From contig JAKADO010000011.1 in NCBI GenBank assembly GCA_021820485.1, positions 1-50,849 of the forward strand: a stretch of DNA of 50,849 nucleotides, in the 5' to 3' direction. The notes beneath the pieces are model-generated. The model was given only the letters and a program-made list of their open reading frames with translations, did no database searches and was not told where the DNA came from. This DNA is from Bacillota bacterium (GTDB lineage Bacteria > Bacillota > Sulfobacillia > Sulfobacillales > Sulfobacillaceae). Below are positions 33,680 through 42,302 of the stretch, in pieces (the first letter of the stretch is position 1; each line of letters opens with the position of its first letter). Position numbers and translations under genes: made by a program.

Positions 33680-34702
33680 GTGAAACGCCCGGTGTCGCTC
33701 CTGCTCTTATTAGTATTTGCCGCCATTCAAATCTACTTTGCGAAAGTCCCGCTGTCGCACCAGGTGCAAGGATCCACGTGGATTGAAGTGAGCACCGCGG
33801 CGGGAGGGCTGGTGCAGCGCCAAGGTCAATATTACTTGGTGACGCCGAACGACCTGTATCACCTGTCGGCAAACCAGGTGCACATTACCGCAGCCAAGAG
33901 CACCCTCAATTGGGTGGATGTCCCCGAACCTTCGGGCGTGGGAGTGTGGAAGCTCGCCTTGGGCCCCGGTGCGCTCCCATTGGTGGGCGTTGGCGGCCCA
34001 GTGTACCCGTCGCCCGATGGCCAATCGGTCCTGTGGCTTGATGCGGCCACTCATCTGGGTTATGTATCGGTCAGCGGACAAGATGGCTTGTCGCAAATTT
34101 CTCAGCGCATGGGTTCCATTAGCCAAGTCCTCTGGGCACCTGACAGCCAAGCGGTGGGATTGGCCGGGCAAGGACCGGATGGCATGGGTGCCTATGTCTG
34201 GGACCGGGATGGCAACTTAACGCCGATGGCGCTGCCTTCTCCGGGACTCAGCGTTACGGGACTCGGATTCGCGGAAGGCAACAAGATGCTGGTGGCGTTG
34301 AGCAATGGTCACGTGCTCTATCAAGGCCACGGGGTTGTATCGCTTCCTCAATTGTCCCCCTTATATTTGGCGAAGAATCATCCCGATATACTGGGCACGA
34401 CCGCGAACCGCGTGATTTTTTGGCAGAACGGCGACAAATTGCAGTACGCTCGACCGGACCTGAAGTGGGTGGGTCGGCCAGCCTTTTCGGCGGATGGAAA
34501 ACGAGCGGCGACGTTGAGTCGCTCTATGGGGGGCAATTGGCAGTTGCTTATTTATGGTCCGAGGCAGCATCTCGACATCTCGTTGCCATTCAACAAAGAT
34601 GCGCAATATCATTTGCTGGGGTTTCTGGGAAACCACTGGATTCTCGTCACCGTTCCGTCGGGACCTCATCAAGGAACCTATGCGTGGTGGGTTCAAGGAT
34701 AA
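33680..34702 (+). CDS. Secreted or membrane-anchored beta-propeller-like protein, unknown function
   Basis: A 340-residue protein. The first 24 residues are a signal or anchor helix (MKRPVSLLLLLVFAAIQIYFAK) that sends the rest outside. The remainder is strand-rich, with repeats of the type PDGQSVLWLDAATHLGYVS, APDSQAVGLAGQGPDGMGAYVWD and FSADGKRAATLSR, which resemble WD40/TolB-like blades. I do not recognise a named family. GTG 33680 lies 7 bases after GGGGGAGGG; ATG 33662 six codons earlier is the alternative. It stands alone between two terminators. Confidence 0.72.
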   Translation: MKRPVSLLLLLVFAAIQIYFAKVPLSHQVQGSTWIEVSTAAGGLVQRQGQYYLVTPNDLYHLSANQVHITAAKSTLNWVDVPEPSGVGVWKLALGPGALPLVGVGGPVYPSPDGQSVLWLDAATHLGYVSVSGQDGLSQISQRMGSISQVLWAPDSQAVGLAGQGPDGMGAYVWDRDGNLTPMALPSPGLSVTGLGFAEGNKMLVALSNGHVLYQGHGVVSLPQLSPLYLAKNHPDILGTTANRVIFWQNGDKLQYARPDLKWVGRPAFSADGKRAATLSRSMGGNWQLLIYGPRQHLDISLPFNKDAQYHLLGFLGNHWILVTVPSGPHQGTYAWWVQG

Positions 34703-34733
34703 ATGCGGCAACGAAGGCAGCAAAAATCCGCAA

Positions 34734-34770
34734 AAAAGACGCCGAGGTGCCGATTCGGCGTCTTTTCTTC
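34734..34770 (+). terminator. Bidirectional-type terminator
   Basis: AAAAGACGCCGA (34734-34745) pairs with TCGGCGTCTTTT (34755-34766), followed by CTTC. It has A-run and T-run on both sides, and closes the gene ending at 34702 before the tRNA cluster. Confidence 0.88.
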
Positions 34771-34829
34771 CGACCGCTCGCATGATATGATATCCATCGT
34801 GACTTGTCCGCCGGCACTTGTTGAACTGG

Positions 34830-34858
34830 TTGACAGTTCGCGCGAAAGCGGGTAAACT
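34830..34858 (+). promoter_or_regulatory. Promoter of the tRNA cluster
   Basis: A perfect TTGACA (34830-34835), 17-base spacer, TAAACT (34853-34858). The predicted start is about 12 bases before tRNA-Val. Confidence 0.75.
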
Positions 34859-34876
34859 AATCTTCGCGATTGGCGC

Positions 34877-34951
34877 GGGCGGATAGCTCAGCGGTAGAGC
34901 ACCTGCCTTACAAGCAGGGGGTCACAGGTTCGAACCCTGTTTCGCCCACCA
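34877..34951 (+). tRNA. tRNA-Val (anticodon TAC)
   Basis: A complete cloverleaf. Acceptor GGGCGGA pairs with TTCGCCC, the D arm is GCTC/GAGC, the anticodon stem CCTGC/GCAGG holds CTTACAA with TAC, and the T arm ACAGG-TTCGAAC-CCTGT is perfect. Discriminator A and an encoded CCA (34949-34951) are present. It is the first gene of a three-tRNA transcript. Confidence 0.97.
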
Positions 34952-34974
34952 TTGGGAAGTTTGATCGAGATTAT

Positions 34975-35050
34975 GCCGCGGTAGCTCAGTCGGTAGAGCA
35001 AAGGACTGAAAATCCTTGTGTCGGCGGTTCGATTCCGCCCTGCGGCACCA
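34975..35050 (+). tRNA. tRNA-Phe (anticodon GAA)
   Basis: Acceptor GCCGCGG pairs with CTGCGGC (one G-U). The anticodon stem AGGA/TCCT region encloses CTGAAAA with GAA, and the T arm GGCGG-TTCGATT-CCGCC is perfect. Discriminator A and encoded CCA (35048-35050) are present. It lies 23 bases after tRNA-Val. Confidence 0.97.
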
Positions 35051-35074
35051 TCTTTTTTCTTCAAAACTGCATAC

Positions 35075-35151
35075 GGTCCCGTCGGTTAGTGGCCTAAGCC
35101 GCCGCGTTGTCAGCGCGGAGATCAGGGGTTCGAATCCCCTCGGGACCGCCA
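35075..35151 (+). tRNA. tRNA-Asp (anticodon GTC), copy 1
   Basis: Acceptor GGTCCCG pairs with CGGGACC. The anticodon stem CCGCG/CGCGG holds TTGTCAG with GTC, and the T arm is AGGGG-TTCGAAT-CCCCT. Discriminator G and encoded CCA are as expected for Asp. It is one base different (T35090 against A37682 in the D loop) from copy 2, and identity continues a few bases outside, so 35071-35153 and 37663-37745 form an 83-base direct repeat. Confidence 0.97.
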
Positions 35152-35157
35152 TTTCAG

Positions 35158-35183
35158 TCTCCCAAACCGATGGGGGATTTTTT
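35158..35183 (+). terminator. Terminator of the tRNA cluster
   Basis: TCTCCC (35158-35163) pairs with GGGGGA (35172-35177, one G-U) around an 8-base loop, followed by six T residues. Confidence 0.8.
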
Positions 35184-35240
35184 GTTTTGCGTGAACAGGC
35201 TTCCCACCGTGATGGGCAGGGCCATTACGCTGGCTGAAAC

Positions 35241-36083
35241 TCATAAGGCGTGGGGACCTTGACCGCTTTCCCCATACAGTTCGGTCCAGTTATCCTGGGC
35301 TAGACCCTGAGGACTTAAGGGGGTGGCAACAAACGGAATGCGCAATTGCTCCGCCAACGCTTTCAAGGCGGGCAAGGCCTTGACCGTCTGCTGGGTGACC
35401 GTGGTTGTCAGGGTAAGGTCCACCCCGGCCTCACGGTACAAATGAAGCGTCTTATGGATGCGCCGATATGACCCCGTCGTGCGAGTCATCCAGTCATGGT
35501 CTGTTTCCAGGCCCAGCAACGGGATCTCGACAGAAATTCCTGGTTGGGCAAACGCTTGGACCACTTCGGCACGTTGCGTCCATCCATTGGTCAAAACCCT
35601 CACGTGTGAGGCGGTCTCCCAACTATGCCTTAAGATGGCGACGAAGTCGGGATGCATGGTGGGTTCGCCGCCTGAAATGACGATTTCGGCCACGTTCCAT
35701 TCAAGCAACTGGTCCAGCGCGTTATGAACGGCTTGAGCCGGCGCGTGACCGTGGCCGAGGCGTTCTCCTAAGAAGCAGTGGCGGCACCGATGGGGGCAGT
35801 GAGTGGTGACTTCCAGCCAGGCATAGCGCTGAGAGGCCGATTCAGGGATAGGGTCCGCCGTGGGGAGATAGCGGTGCTCGGTCCAATCCCAACGCGCGAT
35901 TGTGTCGCCCGATAAATCGACAATCGCCCAATCCACGGCGACGGGTTGTGCCTCCGAGGTGATGGCGGGCCGCACGGCCAGCCACACGTCCTTAATCGGC
36001 AAATAGTCCTGGGGTTTCATTTGACAGGCCAAGCATGGCGGGTCGGATGGGCCCATGCAGACGGGACAGGTGCCGCGGTTCAT
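35241..36083 (-). CDS. Radical SAM protein with N-terminal Cys motif
   Basis: A 280-residue radical SAM enzyme. The 4Fe-4S cluster that cleaves S-adenosylmethionine is bound by Cys96-x3-Cys100-x2-Cys103 (TTHCPHRCRHC), and the SAM-binding GGE motif is in VISGGEPTMHPD. A zinc-ribbon-like pair, Cys6/Cys9 and Cys17/Cys20, precedes it. No C-terminal SPASM cluster is seen, so it may be short, or belong to a simpler subgroup. ATG 36083 lies 8 bases after AGGAGG; the same frame is open further upstream to 36323 but without a site. It stands within the tRNA-Asp repeat beside a decayed sensor gene. Substrate unknown; peptide or cofactor maturation are possible. Confidence 0.8.
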   Translation of the reverse strand: MNRGTCPVCMGPSDPPCLACQMKPQDYLPIKDVWLAVRPAITSEAQPVAVDWAIVDLSGDTIARWDWTEHRYLPTADPIPESASQRYAWLEVTTHCPHRCRHCFLGERLGHGHAPAQAVHNALDQLLEWNVAEIVISGGEPTMHPDFVAILRHSWETASHVRVLTNGWTQRAEVVQAFAQPGISVEIPLLGLETDHDWMTRTTGSYRRIHKTLHLYREAGVDLTLTTTVTQQTVKALPALKALAEQLRIPFVATPLSPQGLAQDNWTELYGESGQGPHAL

Positions 36084-36359
36084 GGTTCGTTCCTCCTGAT
36101 TGTCGGTGTGGGGAAATCGCGTTGCAGGCTGGCGGCACTCGGGGTCGGCCACAGCCAAGAGGTTCATGATGCCATTCCTAGCATATCGCGGCACGCCAGA
36201 CAATGGCCGCATGGCGCAAATGCCGTGGAGGGGAGTCCTGCGCAGGAGAACGTCGAACCCTAGGAAACGGGCAAGTCCTGTGTGTCGGCCCCACCGGGCC
36301 CGATGAATATGATTGTCCAGCATACGCTCGGCGGCCTGGTGCGGCGCCCAATCGCCGTG

Positions 36360-37430
36360 TCAAGGGTTGACGGGGTGCGGTGTCTCCAGCATGAGGGTTT
36401 CGAGGCGGTCCAACAGCAGGGACTGAAGGGACTCAATGGCATCTTGCGCCTCCTGCGCCCTTGCGGAGTCCGGGTCGCCTACGGCATCAGCCATGTGGTT
36501 GTGCAGGTCGCGATGCCACTCCGCCAGGACGGGGTCGTCCCGGAAGGCGCTAGTTGGCACTGGCGAGGCGCAGGCGATAGAATGCCGAATCCCATCGCCA
36601 CGCGATTGACCAAGGCTTCCGCGGGAACGGGGTGAATCCGGAAGTGGGTCCACATCTCGGGAAGACAAAAACATGGGTTGCCGGGTTGCCCCGTGCGGAA
36701 TCGTTTGGCCAGCGGGACAGTGTCCTCCCCGCTCTCGTCGAGACGAATGCCGGTCACGGACGAGCCCTGGTCGAGGCGTAAGTCATCAAGATATCCGGTA
36801 TCGCCTGACGCCGCTGCGATGTGCACCTCGTTCTCGAGTGGCATTCCCACCCAAGCCAACGCCATGCTAGCCATAGCGGACCACGATGTCGCAGACCACA
36901 TCGTAAATGTCTTCGGCGGTCCTTAGCGCCGGTATGGGCTGGTTTGCGGTCGCCAAGGCCGAGTAGAATAGGCTGACCTGATCGCGGCGCTGATTTTCCT
37001 CTTCACGATACCGCCGCGTCACCAGCATCGCATCGGTCATGGCCCGTTTGGCAGCGCTTTTCGCGACGCGGGAATCGAGGCGTTGCCCACTGGGGATGAT
37101 GGCGGCATCAATGGCGCCTAGGATGAAAGGATGGATGCCCAAGTACCATTCCAACGGCAGTTCAGCTAAGACGAGTCGTTGGGCCACCGCGCCCACCTGT
37201 GTCAGATGGGCTTCGGACGTCGGATCCGAGCCAAAGTCGCTGATGTGATGGTGCAAGACGTCTATCAGCGACGCATCATCCGGTGCATTCAAGACCGCCA
37301 ATGCGTCATGGGCAAGGGCGAGGTGTGGCACCACCGCATCGGCCACCATTCGCCAATCAACGGCAAGGAGGTTGTCGATGTCGGCCGGTGTCCAATCAAG
37401 CCATGCCGTTACCGGGGTCCTGTCTTTCAT
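36360..37430 (-). pseudogene. Decayed globin-like/GAF sensor gene with two frameshifts
   Basis: Three overlapping frames on the minus strand add up to one protein of about 355 residues. Frame 1 (37430-36867) gives a sensor-globin-like domain (AQRLVLAELPLEWYLGIHPF; a long helix with REEENQRRDQVSLFYSAL) and the beginning of a GAF domain, stopping at TAG just after DVVCDIVVRYG. Frame 2 continues the GAF domain as MALAWVGMPLENEVHIAAASGDTGYLDDLR until about 36570. Frame 3 (about 36560-36360) gives a helical tail (SAFRDDPVLAEWHRDLHNHM) ending in TAA or TGA after PHPVNP. The proximal-His position of the globin appears replaced by Leu. No GGDEF, EAL or kinase output remains. Sequencing error could explain one shift, hardly both. 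Confidence 0.6.
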
Positions 37431-37628
37431 CCGCTTGCACCACCCGTGCCCATTTTTTGATGGGAACTGACAACTAAAAAATCGCGTGTCTCTTCGTCCT
37501 TAATCCCCAATGTAGAGTACGTCGACAAAATCCGACAATCTTTAAGAGGCAAATCGGAAAAGTCTCTGTGAGGCGCGCAGTGGGGCTCGAATGGGCGGGC
37601 GAATCGAACCGCAAGGACCTCCTTGGCC

Positions 37629-37657
37629 TTGCGCATCGGCAAGAGTTTTGCTATAAT
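37629..37657 (+). promoter_or_regulatory. Promoter of tRNA-Asp copy 2
   Basis: TTGCGC (37629-37634), 17 bases, perfect TATAAT (37652-37657). Transcription starts a few bases before the tRNA, so this copy has its own unit. Confidence 0.75.
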
Positions 37658-37666
37658 CGTAAATAC

Positions 37667-37743
37667 GGTCCCGTCGGTTAGAGGCCTAAGCCGCCGCGTT
37701 GTCAGCGCGGAGATCAGGGGTTCGAATCCCCTCGGGACCGCCA
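37667..37743 (+). tRNA. tRNA-Asp (anticodon GTC), copy 2
   Basis: The same cloverleaf as copy 1 with GTC anticodon, discriminator G (37740) and encoded CCA (37741-37743). The only difference is A37682 for T in the D loop. It has its own promoter and terminator, and closes the 2.5-kb segment that starts at copy 1. Confidence 0.97.
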
Positions 37744-37750
37744 TTGAAAT

Positions 37751-37775
37751 CGCCCAGGAAGGGGCGCTTTTTTTG
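37751..37775 (+). terminator. Terminator after tRNA-Asp copy 2
   Basis: CGCCC (37751-37755) pairs with GGGCG (37762-37766), followed by a seven-base T-run. The same hairpin might weakly stop the convergent HD-GYP transcript. Confidence 0.75.
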
Positions 37776-37796
37776 TTTGCGGACCGAGGGCAAGAA

Positions 37797-39005
37797 TTAG
37801 AAGAGCTTGCGTGGATTGATGCCCCAGTCTTTCGGATCCACGGGCCCGACAATTTCGTCCGCTCCGCCTTGCCCTACGGGTTTTCCCAAGTCGACGACGG
37901 ATGGCTGAAGATAGTGGCGGTTCCGGGTGTCGTAGAAGACTTGCAGGCGAGGCTCTAGCAGGCTTGATGGCGATTGTTCCAGGACTATGCCGATGCGCCC
38001 CGATTTTAGGAGGACCAGGGTGCCGAGCGGGTAGATTCCGACAATGCGGATAAATTGCTGCACCAGCTTGGGATCGAAGTGGAATTGGCTCCACTCAAAG
38101 ATCTTGCGCACCGCGCGATGAGGTTCCATCGCGCGGTGGTACACGCGGTCTGAGGTCAGGGCATCGTACACGTCACAGATGGCGACCATCTTGCCCATGT
38201 CGGAGATGTTCTCCAGCGTGAGGCCCTCCGGATAGCCGGAGCCATCGCATCGTTCATGGTGTTGATATGCCACCTGAATCGACAGGGGATGGATGGCGTC
38301 GGCGGATTCGAGAATTTTTCTTCCCTCGGCCACGTGGCACTTCATGATGGCGAATTCATCCTCGGTAAGTCGGGCTGGCTTGTTTAAGATTGTGTCGGGG
38401 ATTCGCACTTTGCCAATGTCATGAAGAATTCCGCCGACTCCGGCCAAGTGCATTTCATCGGCCTGTAGCCCCATGGCCCGGGTAAAGGCGACCTGCATGG
38501 CTGCGACCGCCACCGAATGCTGAAAGGTGTATGAATCCTTATGCTTGAGGCGCGTCAGGGAGAGCAAGGCATCGTGATTCCGTATGATGGATTCGGTAAT
38601 CTCTTCAATAATGGGATCGATTCGGTCCAGAACCACTTGCTTTCCCAATCGCACGTCTTGCATGACGTCGCGAATGATCCGCACGGCTTCGAGATAGACA
38701 TTGCGCGCGCGAGCCATTTCTTCTTGGACGGGGACTTTACGGATGGGATTGGCGGTGGCAGCCAGGCGGAGAATGCCCGTTTCGACCGCCTGTTGCACTT
38801 CCTCTTCGGTGGGGACTCCGTCTAGGTCCAGTCCCTTGGCCGGATCAATATAGACGTCATGAATGCCTGCCTGAATGAGCTTTTGGATGATGCGCTCATC
38901 CTTGACGGCAAAGTGGCTTCGGAGGAAGGGATGGGCCATCCATTCCGAGTCCACCTTGGCAATGTACATTCCGGGTTTCAGCCACTGCACGGGAACTTTT
39001 TTCAT
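37797..39005 (-). CDS. HD-GYP domain cyclic-di-GMP phosphodiesterase
   Basis: A 402-residue cytoplasmic protein. An N-terminal DUF3391-type domain (MKKVPVQWLKPGMYIAKVDSEW) and a helical linker precede a HD-GYP domain, residues ~155-330. The metal ligands and catalytic residues are in LHDIGKVRIPD, YQHHERCDGSGYPEGL (the GYP motif) and CDVYDALTSDR, all intact, so it should hydrolyse cyclic-di-GMP. A C-terminal all-beta stretch (GTLVLLKSGRIGIVLEQ) is usual for this subgroup. ATG 39005 is better spaced from GAGG than ATG 39014. It lies downstream of the hybrid kinase on the same strand with a 200-base gap. Confidence 0.9.
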   Translation of the reverse strand: MKKVPVQWLKPGMYIAKVDSEWMAHPFLRSHFAVKDERIIQKLIQAGIHDVYIDPAKGLDLDGVPTEEEVQQAVETGILRLAATANPIRKVPVQEEMARARNVYLEAVRIIRDVMQDVRLGKQVVLDRIDPIIEEITESIIRNHDALLSLTRLKHKDSYTFQHSVAVAAMQVAFTRAMGLQADEMHLAGVGGILHDIGKVRIPDTILNKPARLTEDEFAIMKCHVAEGRKILESADAIHPLSIQVAYQHHERCDGSGYPEGLTLENISDMGKMVAICDVYDALTSDRVYHRAMEPHRAVRKIFEWSQFHFDPKLVQQFIRIVGIYPLGTLVLLKSGRIGIVLEQSPSSLLEPRLQVFYDTRNRHYLQPSVVDLGKPVGQGGADEIVGPVDPKDWGINPRKLF

Positions 39006-39211
39006 TGCCTGCATGCCTCACATTAATGTTGTCAATTCTTGATATTGGGAGAACACTTCGCGAAGCACGCAAAATATCCTTTAATGACGGAAGGAAATTT
39101 TGCAACAGCCAAGTCTGAAGTCAGAGTTGGGGATGGCGGGATTTTGCGAGTGTGTGGACACGGAGGTTCGGAGGGTGCCCGAGGTGCGGAGGGCGCCGTC
39201 TTGCGCCGTTC

Positions 39212-41038
39212 TCAGCGTTCCACGGAGGAGTGCCCCGATGTCAGCAAGGGGGCCAGCATGTGAGCCAAGTCCGACCGGGTATAGGGCTTGGGCAAGGTTG
39301 GAACCCCGGTCGGAATTGGAATGTCCGCGAAACCGCTGGACACCACAATGGGAAGATTCGGGTGCGCCGCACGAATGCGCTCCAGTACCGCGTAGCCATT
39401 CATTGGAGGAGGCATGACCCAATCCAGCAGGATGGCGTTGCAGGAATGGCAACTGAGCCATTCCAAGGCTTCTCCACCGTCGGCCACGGTTTCGACTTGC
39501 AACCCGAGACTCTCCAGAAGCGGCCGTGCAGTCGCGCGAACCAACGGATCATCGTCAATGACCATGACGACGCCCTCCAATCGTTGGGGCGTGTCTTCGA
39601 ATCCAAGATTCGACAAGGTCTCCCCGCCGATTGCAGCCGGAAGCCAGAGCCGGAATAGGGCTCCGCCGCTGCGCCCGCTCTCGATGCGGATGGATCCGCC
39701 ATGTTGCCGAATAATGGCGTGCACGCTGGCCAACCCCAAACCGTGCCCTTTCGGTTTCGTGCTGTAATACGGATCGAAGAGCCGGTCACGAAGCTCCTCG
39801 GCAATCCCGGGGCCTTCGTCCTCAATGGTGACCTCGACCATCTGACGTGATTCACGATCGATAGTCAACCTAGCGTCCACATAGACGGTGCCTTCGCCGC
39901 TCATGGCCTCGACCGCGTTGCGGATGATGTTTTCGAAAACCTGAGCCAGTTGCACGGGGTCTCCCTCGACCGCCACTGAGGAGTCGGCGATTGTTGTGGA
40001 GAGGTTCGCTCCTTGCCCAATGACCCACTGCCGGCAATCGTGCAGCAGCGGCTCTACAACCACGCGTTGGCGCTGAATGGGCGCGTTGCGCGCCAGGGCG
40101 AGCAGTTGACGGGCCAGGTTGCGTGCTTTTTCGGCAGCTTGCGTGGCCAACAGGTGGGGGTCGCTCCATTCTTGACCGAGGCTCCCTTCGATGAGCGATA
40201 GATACCCGATAATCACGGTCAACTGGTTGTTGAAGTCATGGGCGATGCCCCCCGCCAAGAGTCCCATGGATTCCAGCCGTTGGGCCCGTGCTGCCTCCTC
40301 GGACTTCCGACGCTCCTCGGTCACGTCGGTGACGATGCCCATCAGCAAGGATTCATCATTCAAATCGGTGGTGGCGGTCCCGATTGACTGAACCCAACGA
40401 ATTTCACCGCTGGGACGCATGAAGCGATAGATGCTGTGGTAGCCTTGGCGTGTCTCGAAGGCATGGCTGAGCGTTCCATCCACCCGTTCGCGGTCATCGG
40501 GGTGGACTATGGAAAGAAAGTGGTCATGGGAAATCTGGCGTTCGGCTTCCGCCGCATTGCCTGTCACCAAATCGTAGGTCTTCGGCGGATACACATGCCG
40601 GCCAGTGGCCGGGTAGTATGCCCAGATGGACCAATTGAGGCCGAGCCCCGCCTCAATCAAGGCATCGCCCTGACGCAAACGCGTCACGTTGTTGGAGACG
40701 TCCTTCAGTGTGATGAGCCACTCGCCGTCGTCCGCCGCCCAGCGCTGACCGGTGAGGAGACAATAGTGCCACGCTTGCGGCCATCCGAGGCGAAATCCCC
40801 ACATGAAGCTTGAACTGGCGGAGGCGCTCAAAAGAGGGTGCAACTGTTGCCAATCGTGGGGATGCACCCACTCTTGGAGTGGAGTGCCTCGCATGCTTCC
40901 GAGGAGATTTCGGAGCGCGAGATTGGTGTCGGAAATCGTGCCATCTTCTCGCAGGAGAATGGATGGCAGTGAACTTTCGTGCATCAACTGCCGGAGGGCA
41001 GAAATGAGGGGTTCTCCGGGCGATTTTGGCGCGGACAT
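39212..41038 (-). CDS. PAS hybrid sensor histidine kinase with receiver
   Basis: A 608-residue cytoplasmic signalling protein with no membrane helices. Two PAS-like domains cover residues ~10-115 and ~125-245, the second with a PAC-type motif (YRFMRPSGEIRWVQSIG). The dimerisation/phosphoacceptor segment is GGIAHDFNNQLTVI with His267. The ATPase domain has NIIRNAVEAM, DEGPGI, and GHGLGL. The C-terminal receiver has acidic residues in VIDDDP, phosphoacceptor Asp539 in LLDWVMP, and Lys584. The GGIAHDFNNQL form is typical of cytoplasmic PAS kinases. ATG 41038 lies 8 bases after GGAGG. The signal is unknown, but the neighbouring HD-GYP protein suggests a c-di-GMP output. Confidence 0.92.
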   Translation of the reverse strand: MSAPKSPGEPLISALRQLMHESSLPSILLREDGTISDTNLALRNLLGSMRGTPLQEWVHPHDWQQLHPLLSASASSSFMWGFRLGWPQAWHYCLLTGQRWAADDGEWLITLKDVSNNVTRLRQGDALIEAGLGLNWSIWAYYPATGRHVYPPKTYDLVTGNAAEAERQISHDHFLSIVHPDDRERVDGTLSHAFETRQGYHSIYRFMRPSGEIRWVQSIGTATTDLNDESLLMGIVTDVTEERRKSEEAARAQRLESMGLLAGGIAHDFNNQLTVIIGYLSLIEGSLGQEWSDPHLLATQAAEKARNLARQLLALARNAPIQRQRVVVEPLLHDCRQWVIGQGANLSTTIADSSVAVEGDPVQLAQVFENIIRNAVEAMSGEGTVYVDARLTIDRESRQMVEVTIEDEGPGIAEELRDRLFDPYYSTKPKGHGLGLASVHAIIRQHGGSIRIESGRSGGALFRLWLPAAIGGETLSNLGFEDTPQRLEGVVMVIDDDPLVRATARPLLESLGLQVETVADGGEALEWLSCHSCNAILLDWVMPPPMNGYAVLERIRAAHPNLPIVVSSGFADIPIPTGVPTLPKPYTRSDLAHMLAPLLTSGHSSVER

Positions 41039-41135
41039 GGTTTCAGCCTCCAAAGAGCCGAATTTTTCAACTGTTTCGACGCATTCGGAGGAATTCCTGC
41101 TTTGACGACAGCGTGTGACGGCGATCTCGATCGCT

Positions 41136-42302
41136 CTAGCGGAGGCGGTGTTTGCGTCGAAGCCTGGTGGTGACGCCTTTCCATACGGATGAGGAACGCG
41201 TAAGCCCACGACCGAATCCCGGTGGGATGGCCGAGCGCCCGATAATCCAGGGGCTGATGGGGGTTCGGGAAATGCCCCAAGCCGCCAAGAACGAGGTGGT
41301 TACCAAGAGGAGCACTGTGGTCGCATCGAGCAAATAGGAGGGATGATAAAAACCGTAGGAGGCTAAGAGGTCGGTCCACCATTGGAGTAGCATGGGGTGC
41401 ACTAGGTAGATCCCAAAACTGAGGTCCGCGATGGGTTTAATGATGGGCCATCGGCTGGACTGCGATGGTCGGCGCGCTTCATAGCGGGTTCCGATGGCTG
41501 CCAACAACACAATCACCGCGGAGGCCCAGGGGATCATGGCGGGCTGGACGACCGAATCCGCCCGCGCCATATTGTGGGCACGGTAAGTCTCGACAAAAAA
41601 CTGAGCCAGCATGACGAGGGCGGCAGCGCCACTCATGAGGGCGATGGCGCCGCGGTGGCTGGCCAGCCAAGCCCGTAGACGTGTCCAGTGCAGCGCCCCG
41701 ACACCGCCCATCACAAAGTAGGCTGTATAGGTCCACACCTCTTCTCCGGTATAGAGGTTCAATCCGTGCGGATGCGGGCCGATGCCGTACTGGTCATAGG
41801 CCATGAGGATGAACTGGAAGAGGAACGCTCCGCCGATGACCCGCCACGGATAGTGCCTGCCCCAGCGCATCAAGCGAAGGAACAGCGGCAGCACGAGATA
41901 GAACTGCATAGTGACCAAGAGGTAATAGAGATGGAACCATGCGCCTCCATGGAGCAAGTTTTTCAGATACTTGATGATGAACGCCGACACGTCCGGGAAG
42001 TGGCGAAACATCACCATGTAGGCGGCGCTCCAAAAAAGATAGGGGAGCAGCACCAGGCGATAGCGGCGCCAGAGCGTGTGCCCCCAGTGAATGGACTGGT
42101 CGTAGAGGGAATAGGTGAGGACGAACCCGGTAAGCGCCATGAAGGATTCCCGAGTGTAGTGCAAAATCGCGAGAATCACACTGGCTCCCACCCACTTCCC
42201 GCCGTTGGCCATGTACCAGGTGGCGTGGACAGCCACCATCGATATGAGGGTTACGGAGCGGACGAAGTCACAGGCCTCGACGTACGGCTTACGCGTGGAC
42301 AT
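41136..42302 (-). CDS. Acyltransferase 3 family membrane protein
   Basis: A 388-residue integral membrane O-acyltransferase with about ten helices. The N-terminal helix RSVTLISMVAVHATWYM carries the conserved His, and DLSFGIYLVHPMLL near residue 312 is the family's C-terminal signature. Such proteins acylate sugars, lipids or wall polymers from an acyl-CoA or similar donor. It starts inside the last 14 bases of the upstream acyl-adenylating enzyme gene, so the two are coupled. No clear Shine-Dalgarno precedes ATG 42302. The same frame is open much further upstream, but that part belongs to the preceding gene. Confidence 0.88.
   Translation of the reverse strand: MSTRKPYVEACDFVRSVTLISMVAVHATWYMANGGKWVGASVILAILHYTRESFMALTGFVLTYSLYDQSIHWGHTLWRRYRLVLLPYLFWSAAYMVMFRHFPDVSAFIIKYLKNLLHGGAWFHLYYLLVTMQFYLVLPLFLRLMRWGRHYPWRVIGGAFLFQFILMAYDQYGIGPHPHGLNLYTGEEVWTYTAYFVMGGVGALHWTRLRAWLASHRGAIALMSGAAALVMLAQFFVETYRAHNMARADSVVQPAMIPWASAVIVLLAAIGTRYEARRPSQSSRWPIIKPIADLSFGIYLVHPMLLQWWTDLLASYGFYHPSYLLDATTVLLLVTTSFLAAWGISRTPISPWIIGRSAIPPGFGRGLTRSSSVWKGVTTRLRRKHRLR

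Noticed and set aside
34870-35237. Several protein-coding frames across the tRNA cluster on both strands
   Set aside because: They follow the conserved tRNA sequences, have no binding sites, and three clear tRNA genes explain the region.
36084-36323. Eighty extra codons in frame before the radical SAM gene
   Set aside because: The AGGAGG at the 36083 start and the lack of any family match make these codons unlikely to be translated with it.
37427-37852. A 141-residue minus-strand frame
   Set aside because: It runs antisense through tRNA-Asp copy 2 and its promoter; the protein has no recognisable character.
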